From Brevibacillus brevis (lineage in GTDB: Bacteria; Bacillota; Bacilli; Brevibacillales; Brevibacillaceae): 64,000 nt of DNA. The stretch lies in NCBI RefSeq assembly GCF_031583145.1, contig NZ_CP134050.1:1636501-1700500 (forward strand), written 5' to 3'. The notes below the pieces were generated by a model. It ran no database searches, was not told the DNA's origin, and saw only the letters and a program-made list of their open reading frames with translations. A program made the translations under genes and the position numbers. Shown piece by piece: positions 54,530 through 62,351 of the stretch (its first letter is position 1; the number at the start of each line of letters is the position of its first letter).

Positions 54530-54965
54530 GATCGCCAGAAAAGAAGCAAAGGCTGCGCCGGCAAAGAGAGAGTACATCGAGATTTTGGGCGATACCGTCG
54601 TCCCGGTGCGAATCCTGTCGGCAATCGTCATCAGCATCGCACTCAGCATCGGCGGCTACTTCTTGGGGAAAAGCATTTTCCCCAAGATCGCCGAAGCCAA
54701 GATGGTCGGCTCATACTCGCTCCTGCTCGGTATCGCGGGGAGCGTACTCGGCCTGATCATCTGCGCGAGCCTGTTCAAGCCAAGCCGGATCTTGACGGAG
54801 GAAGAGACATCCTCGGAAGGCATGGAGGAAATTCTGCTCAGCATGCAGACGGACCCTCAAGCCGAGTACGAGCTGATCAAAAATGACCCGGTGACGAAAA
54901 AAGAGATGGAAGAACTGGGGATTTTGGAGACATTCAAGCGCAGCGGGGGGCGAACACACGAATGA
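54519..54965 (+). CDS. Small two-helix membrane protein, possible TctB-like partner
   Basis: 148 residues: charged N terminus (EIARKEAKAAPAKREYIEIL), two transmembrane helices (VPVRILSAIVISIALSIGGYFLG and YSLLLGIAGSVLGLIICASLF), then a long acidic cytoplasmic-type tail (EEETSSEGMEEILLSM...). TctB subunits of tripartite tricarboxylate transporters have about four helices; this has two, but its position directly before a TctA-like gene (ATGA overlap) suggests the accessory role. Not recognised as a known family. Confidence 0.7.
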   Translation: MATEIARKEAKAAPAKREYIEILGDTVVPVRILSAIVISIALSIGGYFLGKSIFPKIAEAKMVGSYSLLLGIAGSVLGLIICASLFKPSRILTEEETSSEGMEEILLSMQTDPQAEYELIKNDPVTKKEMEELGILETFKRSGGRTHE

Positions 54966-56317
54966 GCGTACTTGTGATATCCATTTTGCTCGCACTGGCG
55001 GGCGCCATTATCTTTTCCTTGATCGGCTTAGTTTCGGGCACAGATGAAACCGCTATCATGGTGCCGTTCACCTTGCTCGTCATCTTGCTCGGAGCGCCGC
55101 CGGAAGCCGTATTCTCCTTTTTTATGGCGGCTGTCTTGGCCAAGCATCTCACGCATGCGATCCCGACAGCGCTCATGGGAATCCCCGGCGATACCACCGC
55201 AGTGCCGCTGATCGACCACGCGTCGTCCCTGCGCCGCCTCGGAGTGCCTCACGTGGCTTTGCGCAAAATGCTCTCCGGCGGCCTGATCGGAGCGTTTATC
55301 GCCCTGCCGACTGCCGTGCTGTTCGGACAGTTCTTGGGGCAGTTCGCGGACTTTTTCAAATCGTCATCCGGCCTGATTTTCACGCTGGCTGCGATCCTGA
55401 TCGCCTATTTCTCCAAAGGAAAATGGGTAAGCGTCCTGATGATCATCCCGTTTGCCTTTTTCATCAAGAGCATCGACACGTTCAGCTTCAGCGTGGTGGA
55501 AAAGCATCTGAGCACCAGCTTTTTTCTGGGCATCGCGATCGGGCCCATGCTTTCGGACATTTTGTTTTCCTTGTCCCCGGCCGCACGGAAAGGACTGGTT
55601 CGTTCGTCCGCGAAGGAATACCACCTCGCGCCGGAGACGAAATCGTGGAGGGGGTATTTCCCGAATCCGTTCCGCGTCCTGACAGGCAGGCAAACCGCGT
55701 ATACAGCGGCGACCTCCTTCGTCTCCTCGCTGACCTTCGCCTTTAGTCCAGTCGGGATGACGTCCCTGATGGGCGAGATCGTCGGCTCGCGCAACAAAGG
55801 CGTGTACAAAAAGGCCAGCTCCAGCCTGGCGTCCATGAACGGCGTGACCGAGTCGACCTACATCGCCGAGGCGATCATTCCGCTCCTGGCCTTCGGCATC
55901 CCGCTCAGTCCGGTGGCCCTCGGTCCGGCATCGCCGCTGTTCAACGCGCCGCCCGTCTTTACGAGCGAACCGGTCAACAACCTGCACAATATGCTAACCC
56001 CGTGGGAGTTCTTTTTGTACGGCCTGATCGGGCTGGTCATCGCCGCCCTGATCGCCTACCCGTTTGCCATGAACTACGCCCGCAGAGCGACGGTGTTCGT
56101 CATGAAAAACATCAGCCAGGAAGCGATCGTCGGCATGTTCATCGGGCTCGCCTGCCTGCTCGCCTTCCACGAGGCGCAGCTCGTCGGCGTGATGCTGACC
56201 TTGACGATGGCGGCGGTAGGCGGACTTTTGAACCGCGTCCTGGGCGTGAGCTCCGGTGTGCAGTTCATGATTTTCTACGGATCCACTTACATGATGTCAA
56301 AACTGCTGGGAGTATGA
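54962..56317 (+). CDS. TctA-like tripartite tricarboxylate transporter permease
   Basis: 451 residues with about 11-12 membrane spans. TctA-type signatures: ALMGIPGDTTAVPLIDHASSLRRLG (the GxPG loop), LSGGLIGAFIALPTAVLFG, GIAIGPMLSDILF and the second half repeat ending AAVGGLLNRVLGVSSGVQFMIFYGS. No TctC solute-binding gene is in the operon. Likely imports the substrate of the flanking enzymes, that is mevalonate or 3-hydroxy-3-methylglutarate (inference from context). Confidence 0.85.
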   Translation: MSVLVISILLALAGAIIFSLIGLVSGTDETAIMVPFTLLVILLGAPPEAVFSFFMAAVLAKHLTHAIPTALMGIPGDTTAVPLIDHASSLRRLGVPHVALRKMLSGGLIGAFIALPTAVLFGQFLGQFADFFKSSSGLIFTLAAILIAYFSKGKWVSVLMIIPFAFFIKSIDTFSFSVVEKHLSTSFFLGIAIGPMLSDILFSLSPAARKGLVRSSAKEYHLAPETKSWRGYFPNPFRVLTGRQTAYTAATSFVSSLTFAFSPVGMTSLMGEIVGSRNKGVYKKASSSLASMNGVTESTYIAEAIIPLLAFGIPLSPVALGPASPLFNAPPVFTSEPVNNLHNMLTPWEFFLYGLIGLVIAALIAYPFAMNYARRATVFVMKNISQEAIVGMFIGLACLLAFHEAQLVGVMLTLTMAAVGGLLNRVLGVSSGVQFMIFYGSTYMMSKLLGV

Positions 56318-56324
56318 TGCCGGT

Positions 56325-57239
56325 ATGAGCATGGATGTGAAAAAGCTGGAAGCGAAACCGATCAAGATCAAGGAAGTGGGGCCGCGGGACGGCCTGCAGA
56401 ACGAAGCGACGTTCGTTCCGACGCAGGACAAGATCGCCTGGATCAACGCCCTGTCCCGCTCCGGTCTGGCTTACATCGAGGTGACCTCGTTTGTCCATCC
56501 CAAGTGGATCCCCGCCTTGGCGGACGCCGTGGAAGTGGCGGCGGGCATCGAGCGCGCGCCTGGAGTGACGTATGCGGCGCTCGTCCCGAATGAGAAGGGG
56601 CTGGAGCGTGCGTTGGCCGCAGGAGTCCATGAAGTGTCCATCTTCCTATCGGCCAGCGAGACGCACAATCTGAAAAACATCAACAAGACGCGGACTGAGA
56701 CCTATCCGATCCTGGCGGAGACGGCAAAGGCAGCGCTGGCTGCGGGCAAAACGGTGCGGGGGTACGTCTCCACCGTATTCGGCTGCCCGTATGAAGGAGT
56801 TGTCCCGGTGGACGACGTAATTCGCGTCACGGAGGCGCTCCTGGAAATGGGCGTAGCGGAGGTCTCGCTCGGGGATACGATCGGAGTGGCCCACCCCCGG
56901 CAGGTTCAGGAAGTACTGGAAGTGCTGCTCCGGCGCTTCCCGGCGGACCGGCTGGCGATGCACTTCCACGACACGCGGGGCATGGCGATGGCGAACGTCC
57001 TGGTGTCCCTGGACATGGGGATGACGACCTTCGACAGCTCGCTCGGCGGACTGGGCGGCTGCCCGTACGCTCCCGGCGCGTCGGGGAACATCGCGACGGA
57101 CGACCTGTTGTACATGCTGCACGGACTTGGCATGCAGACCGGGATCGATGCGGAGAAGCTGCAAGCAGCGGCCCGGTTCATTCAGGAAAAAATGGGACGC
57201 CCTCTGGGGAGCCACAGTATGCAGGCGTGTCAGTCCTGA
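56325..57239 (+). CDS. mvaB: Hydroxymethylglutaryl-CoA lyase
   Basis: 304 residues. Splits HMG-CoA into acetoacetate and acetyl-CoA. Signature GLGGCPYAPGASGN carries the catalytic cysteine; EVGPRDGLQNE holds the catalytic Arg-Asp pair, and AMHFHDTRGMAMANV holds the metal-binding histidines. Start at ATG 56325 (a second in-frame ATG at 56331); GGGAG lies somewhat far upstream. Last gene of the operon, closed by a perfect terminator. Confidence 0.95.
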   Translation: MSMDVKKLEAKPIKIKEVGPRDGLQNEATFVPTQDKIAWINALSRSGLAYIEVTSFVHPKWIPALADAVEVAAGIERAPGVTYAALVPNEKGLERALAAGVHEVSIFLSASETHNLKNINKTRTETYPILAETAKAALAAGKTVRGYVSTVFGCPYEGVVPVDDVIRVTEALLEMGVAEVSLGDTIGVAHPRQVQEVLEVLLRRFPADRLAMHFHDTRGMAMANVLVSLDMGMTTFDSSLGGLGGCPYAPGASGNIATDDLLYMLHGLGMQTGIDAEKLQAAARFIQEKMGRPLGSHSMQACQS

Positions 57240-57247
57240 CACAGAGA

Positions 57248-57305
57248 AAAAGCACAGCGGCCGAACGGAACATGGAGATCATGTCCGAACGGCCGCTGTG
57301 CTTTT
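57248..57305 (+). terminator. Terminator of the HMG-CoA operon
   Basis: AAAAGCACAGCGGCCG (57248-57263) pairs perfectly with CGGCCGCTGTGCTTTT (57290-57305). Confidence 0.93.
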
Positions 57306-57350
57306 ATGTAACGATCGGAAAATGAACAAACCGCGTGTATGAAGTGCGTC

Positions 57351-57767
57351 TTACTGTTGAATCGTGCTCGGTTCCATGAACACCACTTCCCACAGATGCC
57401 CGTCCGGATCCTGGAAGCTCCAGCTGTACATGAAGCCGTGGTCGACGGGATCGCTGTACGGCTTCGCGCCCGCTTCGAGCGCCCGGTTGACGAGCTCGTT
57501 CACCTCGTCCCGGCTGTCTGCGGACAGCGCTACGATCACCTCGGTGGTTTGGCTGGCATCGGCGATCGCTTTCTTGGTGGGCTGGATGAAGCTGTGGAAG
57601 AACTCTTCTACGAGCAGCATGGCGAAGATGTTGTCGCTGATGACCATGCAGGCTGCCTGCTCGTTGGTGAACTGCGGGTTGAACTCGAAGCCGACCTTGG
57701 AGAAAAACTCCTTCGTTTTGTTCAAGTCTTTCACGGGGAGATTGACGAAAATATTGTTGGTTGCCAA
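57351..57767 (-). CDS. VOC family protein
   Basis: 138 residues of the glyoxalase fold, the PhnB/lactoylglutathione-lyase-like group with IFVNLPVKDLNKTKEFFSKVGFEFNPQFTNEQAACMVISDNIFAMLL and the C-terminal MYSWSFQDPDGHLWEVVFMEP. A purine-rich GGTGAT lies upstream. Monocistronic on the minus strand. Substrate unknown. Confidence 0.9.
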   Translation of the reverse strand: MATNNIFVNLPVKDLNKTKEFFSKVGFEFNPQFTNEQAACMVISDNIFAMLLVEEFFHSFIQPTKKAIADASQTTEVIVALSADSRDEVNELVNRALEAGAKPYSDPVDHGFMYSWSFQDPDGHLWEVVFMEPSTIQQ

Positions 57768-57928
57768 GGAAAATCACCTCTATGGTTTATTTGGTTGAAG
57801 CGGGTCTGGACCTGCCGACAACCATAGTAAACCACAAAAGAGAAGAAAAGGTTTCTTACCGATTGCGGATTTGGGGAGGGATCAGCCGAGATTCTCAATC
57901 GAAGGGTCCCGAACAAGGAAAGAAAACA

Positions 57929-57998
57929 TGCACCTCGAAACTCGTCAGCGGGTTTCGCATCAAGGTGATTGATCCGCTGGCGAGTTGTAAGAGGTGCA
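57929..57998 (-). terminator. Long imperfect hairpin downstream of bdhA
   Basis: TGCACCTCGAAACTCGTCAG (57929-57948) and its complement around CTGGCGAGTTGTAAGAGGTGCA (to 57998) form a long stem with small bulges. On the minus strand it is followed by GTTTTCTTT, so it probably ends bdhA transcription. The rest of 57768-58064 shows no gene. Confidence 0.6.
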
Positions 57999-58064
57999 CT
58001 TCAGCTTCAGCAAGCAGCGTTCCTCAGGGGAGCATGATGCTGCCGCCCATGACGTTTTGTCAGC

Positions 58065-59117
58065 TTACTGCTTGGGAGTGACGAGAATTTTCACTTGGTT
58101 TTTCTCTTTCAGCAAAGCTTCAAAGCCCTTATCGACCACTTCGTCGAGTTTGATTCGCTGGGTAACCAGCTTCTCGGCAGGGAAGAAGCCTTTTTCCATC
58201 AGGCTGATGACCGCCGGAAAAACATCGCGGTAGCCGATGATGCCCGTCATGGTCCGCTCCTTCATGACGATGTGATTCGGTTTGATCGGCGCCTCTCTTT
58301 CGAAGATGCTGACAATCATGATCTGGCCGGCGATTTTGGTCGATTCGATCGCTTGGGTGAGTACGGGAGGAACCCCGGTCACTTCGAAGGCGATGTCGGC
58401 GCCGCCGCCTGTCCGTTTGTGGATCTCCTGGACGACATCGCACTCTTTCGGATCGATGACGATAGCGCCCAGCTCTTCTGCTTTGCGCTTGCGTTCCGGC
58501 GACAGCTCGACCGCGTAAATTTCCGCGGCGCCGGAAGCCTTCAGCGCTTCCATGACGAGCAAGCCGATGGGACCTGCGCCAAATACGACGGTTTTGTCAC
58601 CGACCTTCAGCTGGCTTGAACGAACAGCGTAAAGGGCGACAGCGGATGGCTCGACCAGAGCGCCCTGCTCATAGGAGACGCTGTCCGGGATTTTGTGGAC
58701 CATGTGTTCATCGACTGCGACGTATTCCGAGAAGCCGCCGCCGCCGCCAGCAAGGCCGAGGAAGCCCATTTGTTCGCAAAGGTTGTATTTGCCCTGCCGG
58801 CAAGCCGGGCATGTCCCGCACGCGAAGACCGGCTCCACGACGACGCGGTCGCCCACTTTGAGTGAGGAGACACCTTCCCCGATCTCCACGACTTGTCCGG
58901 AAAATTCATGCCCCATCACGATCGGGGCCTTTTCGTTTGTGAGCGGGTGGGCGGTTCCTTCCGGGATGAAAATGGGACCGGCTACATATTCGTGCAGGTC
59001 GCTGCCGCAAATGCCGCACCATTCCACCCTGATTTTTACTTGCCCTTTGCGCGCTTGTGGTTCCGTAATCGTTTCCAACCGCAAGTCTTTTACTCCATGC
59101 CATCGCAAAGCCTTCAT
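58065..59117 (-). CDS. bdhA: (R,R)-butanediol dehydrogenase / zinc alcohol dehydrogenase
   Basis: 350 residues, strongly like Bacillus subtilis BdhA throughout: MKALRWHGVKDLRLETITEP, CGICGSDLHEYVAGPIFIP, MGHEFSGQVVEIGEG, DEQMGFLGLAGGGGGFSEYV-like EQMGFLGLAGGGGGFSEYVA, and VFGAGPIGLLVMEALKASGA. Interconverts acetoin and 2,3-butanediol with NAD(H). It has extra structural-zinc cysteines (CGTCPACRQGKYNLC) that B. subtilis BdhA lacks. ATG 59117 lies 9 bp after AAGGAG; the ATG at 59126 touches that site. A LacI-type operator overlaps its promoter. Confidence 0.92.
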   Translation of the reverse strand: MKALRWHGVKDLRLETITEPQARKGQVKIRVEWCGICGSDLHEYVAGPIFIPEGTAHPLTNEKAPIVMGHEFSGQVVEIGEGVSSLKVGDRVVVEPVFACGTCPACRQGKYNLCEQMGFLGLAGGGGGFSEYVAVDEHMVHKIPDSVSYEQGALVEPSAVALYAVRSSQLKVGDKTVVFGAGPIGLLVMEALKASGAAEIYAVELSPERKRKAEELGAIVIDPKECDVVQEIHKRTGGGADIAFEVTGVPPVLTQAIESTKIAGQIMIVSIFEREAPIKPNHIVMKERTMTGIIGYRDVFPAVISLMEKGFFPAEKLVTQRIKLDEVVDKGFEALLKEKNQVKILVTPKQ

Positions 59118-59162
59118 ATCTGACATCTCCTTGCTCCGTTTGGATGAAATTCAAGAAAAATA

Positions 59163-59210
59163 GGAAACGTTTCCGAAAACTAATATGTCATAAGTTTGAT
59201 ACATTGTCAA
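59163..59210 (-). promoter_or_regulatory. bdhA promoter with LacI-type operator
   Basis: On the minus strand: TTGACA (59210-59205), a 17-bp spacer and CATATT (59187-59182). The perfect palindrome GGAAACGTTTCC (59163-59174) follows at about the start point. Confidence 0.75.
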
Positions 59211-59371
59211 ATTGATTTGCGAGTGCGAAGTGTGTAAAATGGATGATCCTTTTGGAAACAGCTGCACATATACAGCGCTCTATAGCACGCCCCTTCTGCT
59301 TTTTCCGAGAGTCGGGAAGACGGGGACATGCTCATGGCCGACGCTTTGTCAAAAACGGCGACCGCCTATGA

Positions 59372-59422
59372 TATAATAGGGGTAGGTAAATTACATCGGT
59401 TGGTATCATCGAAAACGATTCC
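59372..59422 (+). promoter_or_regulatory. LacI gene promoter -10 and operator
   Basis: TATAAT (59372-59377) is the likely -10, with no well-spaced -35 (TTGTCA at 59346 is 20 bp away). GAAAACGATTCC (59411-59422) resembles the bdhA operator and lies before the start codon, pointing to autoregulation. The remaining 59211-59345 shows nothing I can name. Confidence 0.55.
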
Positions 59423-59443
59423 AAGCAGGAAAGGACATCTCTC

Positions 59444-60475
59444 TTGGCCACGAAAAAGAAAGTAACGATCGCAGATGTAGCGAAGAAGGCAGGCGTCGGG
59501 ATCGCCACCGTATCACGCGCCATCAACGACAGCGGCGGAATCAGCCCCAAGACAAAAGCGCTGATCCTGCAGGTGATCGAGGAAATGGGCTTCACGCCGG
59601 ATACGTCGGCCCAGAGCCTGAAGGTGCGGCAAACGAACCAAATCGCGCTGGCCGTGCCAGATATCCGCAACGCCATCATTCCCGAAATCGCCTGGTCGGT
59701 GGAGCAGACCGCCAAGCAGCACGGTTACCGGGTCCTGCAAATCAACACCTCCGGCAACGCTCGCACGGAGCTGGAGACGGTTCGCGAGGTCAAAAAGCTG
59801 CACGTGGACGGGCTGATCATCATGCCGCTCGCCTATCCAAAGACTTTGGTGGAATGGATCAACAAAGCGAGCGTACCCGTCTCGATTATCAACTATGGGA
59901 AAAAGCTGGATGACAGGGTGAAAGCCGATGTGGTCAGCATGGCCCGGCAGGAAGGGCGTCTCGTCATGGAGCACCTGATCAAAATCGGCAGGACGCGGAT
60001 CGCGTATGCCGGTGCTCCGAAGGACAAAATCGAGGAACGGTACTTTGCCTATGAGCAGTCTTTGCCGCACGTGGACCCGTCGCTCGTCTATTTTGGCGAG
60101 GATTTCTCGTTTGAAACAGGCTTGCGGGCAGCAGAATACTTCTACAGCCTGAAAAATATGCCGGATGCCATTTATGCGGTGAACGACATGGTGGCCATCG
60201 GCATCGTCAATCGGTTCAAGGAGCTGGGGATACGCGTTCCGGAGGATGTGGCGGTCGTGGGGATCGACAACAACTTGTGGACGACCGTCACGAGCCCGCA
60301 AATCAGCTCGGTCTCGATCATGGGCGATGAGGTGGCCCGCCTCGCTACCGAGCTGTTGCTGAAGCGGATTCGCGAGAACGGAGCGGGAGAATACGAGCGC
60401 GTCCAGTTTGAGCCCCGATTGATTGTGAGGGAGTCGAGCGTGGCTGTCATTCGCCAGACTCCCTCAGGGGCGTAG
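59444..60475 (+). CDS. LacI family transcriptional regulator
   Basis: 343 residues, TTG start behind AGGAAAGGA. HTH: VTIADVAKKAGVGIATVSRAINDSGGISPKTKALILQVIEEMGF; ligand domain of the periplasmic-binding type: IALAVPDIRNAIIPEIAWSVEQTAKQHGYRV, DGLIIMPLA, MPDAIYAVNDMVAIGIVNRFKELGIRVPEDVAVVGIDNN. Divergent from bdhA, whose promoter carries a matching LacI-type palindrome, so it probably represses bdhA in response to a sugar or small polyol. Confidence 0.93.
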   Translation: MATKKKVTIADVAKKAGVGIATVSRAINDSGGISPKTKALILQVIEEMGFTPDTSAQSLKVRQTNQIALAVPDIRNAIIPEIAWSVEQTAKQHGYRVLQINTSGNARTELETVREVKKLHVDGLIIMPLAYPKTLVEWINKASVPVSIINYGKKLDDRVKADVVSMARQEGRLVMEHLIKIGRTRIAYAGAPKDKIEERYFAYEQSLPHVDPSLVYFGEDFSFETGLRAAEYFYSLKNMPDAIYAVNDMVAIGIVNRFKELGIRVPEDVAVVGIDNNLWTTVTSPQISSVSIMGDEVARLATELLLKRIRENGAGEYERVQFEPRLIVRESSVAVIRQTPSGA

Positions 60476-60495
60476 ACGGGCATGCTACGGGTTAC

Positions 60496-60532
60496 GGGAT
60501 TGTTCCTTCTCAGAAGGAGCAGTCCCTTTTTC
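60496..60532 (+). terminator. Terminator of the LacI gene
   Basis: GGGATTGTTCCTTCT (60496-60510) pairs with AGAAGGAGCAGTCCC (60512-60526) with two G-T pairs, then TTTTT. Confidence 0.85.
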
Positions 60533-60622
60533 CTGAATTACCGCACGATAATACCTTTTCAAATCCGGACAGGTATGATGTGATAGAAACAGAATGAAGA
60601 ACTGTGGGCAGGGGGTGAATCC

Positions 60623-62350
60623 ATGCGTGTATATGCCACATACATCAAAAAATACGGGGTCGTCTTCTGCATCTCCCTCGTCTTTCTAGCATTGGAAGCG
60701 CTGTGCGATTTGCTGCAGCCGACGATCATGTCGCGCATCGTGGATGTGGGGGTAGCGCAGCGGGATTTGAACTACGTGCTCTCGACCGGCGGGCTGATGC
60801 TCGGTGTGACGGCGGTCGGGGCGGTCGCCGCTTCGATGCGGAATGTGCTGTCCACCTACGTCTCGCAAAACTTCGGCGCGCAGCTGCGGTCTGATTTATT
60901 TAAAAAAGTGCAATCGCTTTCTTTTGCGAACATCGACCGGTTCGACCGGGCGTCCCTGGTGACGCGGCTCACTAATGACGTCAATCAGGTGCAAGTGTTC
61001 GTGAACGGCATGATGCGCATTTTCGTCAAGGCGCCGCTCATGTGCATCGGCGGCCTGTTCATGGCGGCGCAGCTCAACCTGGAGCTGTCCGTCGTCCTGG
61101 CGGTGGTCGTGCCGATCGTCGGGCTGTTCATCTTTCTCAATATGAAGATCGGCTTCCCTTTCTTCATGAAAGTGCAGCAGGCGCTCGACAAGGTCAACGG
61201 CGTGATGCGTGAGTATTTGTCCGGGGTGCGGGTAGTCAAGGCGTTCAACCGCTTTGATTTCGAGGTGGCCAAGTTCAGCGAGGCCAACGAAGAGCTGCAG
61301 GCCAAATCGGTTATGGCTACGCGCATGATGTCCATTTTCAGCCCGGCGATTATGCTGACGGTCAATCTGGGCATCGTCGCGGTTTTGTGGATGGGCGGCA
61401 TGGCGGCAGAGCGGGGCGATATGCAGGTCGGCCACATCATCGCCTTTACCAATTACATGACGCAGATTCTCTTTTCGCTCATGATGATTTCCATGGTGTT
61501 CAACATGTTCGTCCGGGCCAAAGCGTCCGCCGGGCGGATCGGGGAAGTCTTCGCGGAAGAGAACCGGATGACCTGGAAGGAGAGCGCTCCGCCAGAAGCA
61601 GGCGCGGGGGGACGCATCGACTTCGAGAACGTTTCTTTTTCGTACGAGGGAGCGGATGGGGAGCCGGTCCTGAAAAACATCTCGTTTTCGTGTCTGCCCG
61701 GGGAGACGGTCGGGATCATCGGCTCGACGGGATCGGGGAAAAGCAGCCTGGTCGGGCTGATCCCGCGCTTTTACGACGTGACGGCAGGGACGGTCCGCGT
61801 CAACGGGCAAGACGTGCGCGACATCGATCCGAAGCGGCTGCGGGAAAAAATGGCCATCGTGCCGCAGCAGACGATGCTGTTTACAGGCACAGTCACGGAA
61901 AACCTCCGCTGGGGGAAAGAAGACGCGACATTCGAAGAGATCGAGCGGGCGGCGAAAATGGCCCAGGCGCACGACTTCTTGGCCCGTACACCCGACGGAT
62001 ACGAGACGCGGGTAGGGCAGGGCGGAATCAACTTCTCCGGGGGCCAAAAGCAGCGCCTCTCGATTGCTCGCGCGCTGGTGCGCAATCCGGAAATCCTCAT
62101 CCTCGACGACAGCACGAGCGCGGTGGACGTGGCGACGGAGGCGAAGATCAAGGAAGCGCTGCGGGAGTACGCCCGGGGACTGACGTGCATTCTCATCGCT
62201 CAGCGGATCACCTCGGTGATGGATGCCGACAAGATCGTCGTGCTTGACCGAGGAGAGCTGGTAGGCATCGGGACGCATGCGAGCCTTCTTGCGTCTTGCC
62301 GCGTCTACCAGGAGATCTTCCAGTCTCAGCTCGGCAGGGAGGTGCAGTAA
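60623..62350 (+). CDS. ABC exporter half-transporter, degenerate-site subunit
   Basis: 575 residues: six-helix exporter domain (residues 1-320) then an ATPase domain with Walker A GSTGSGKSS, signature FSGGQKQRLSIARAL and Walker B ILILDDSTSAVD. The catalytic glutamate after Walker B is Asp (DDSTS) and the switch histidine is Gln (IAQRI). This is the pattern of the degenerate subunit in heterodimeric exporters such as BmrCD and TM287/288. GCAGGGGGTG precedes ATG 60623. Paired with the next gene, 1 bp away. Drug or lipid export is likely. Confidence 0.93.
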   Translation: MRVYATYIKKYGVVFCISLVFLALEALCDLLQPTIMSRIVDVGVAQRDLNYVLSTGGLMLGVTAVGAVAASMRNVLSTYVSQNFGAQLRSDLFKKVQSLSFANIDRFDRASLVTRLTNDVNQVQVFVNGMMRIFVKAPLMCIGGLFMAAQLNLELSVVLAVVVPIVGLFIFLNMKIGFPFFMKVQQALDKVNGVMREYLSGVRVVKAFNRFDFEVAKFSEANEELQAKSVMATRMMSIFSPAIMLTVNLGIVAVLWMGGMAAERGDMQVGHIIAFTNYMTQILFSLMMISMVFNMFVRAKASAGRIGEVFAEENRMTWKESAPPEAGAGGRIDFENVSFSYEGADGEPVLKNISFSCLPGETVGIIGSTGSGKSSLVGLIPRFYDVTAGTVRVNGQDVRDIDPKRLREKMAIVPQQTMLFTGTVTENLRWGKEDATFEEIERAAKMAQAHDFLARTPDGYETRVGQGGINFSGGQKQRLSIARALVRNPEILILDDSTSAVDVATEAKIKEALREYARGLTCILIAQRITSVMDADKIVVLDRGELVGIGTHASLLASCRVYQEIFQSQLGREVQ

Positions 62351-62351
62351 C

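Noticed and set aside
57929..57998. Possible tRNA or small RNA in the long hairpin
   Set aside because: The stem is a single long inverted repeat without cloverleaf arms; position fits a bdhA terminator.
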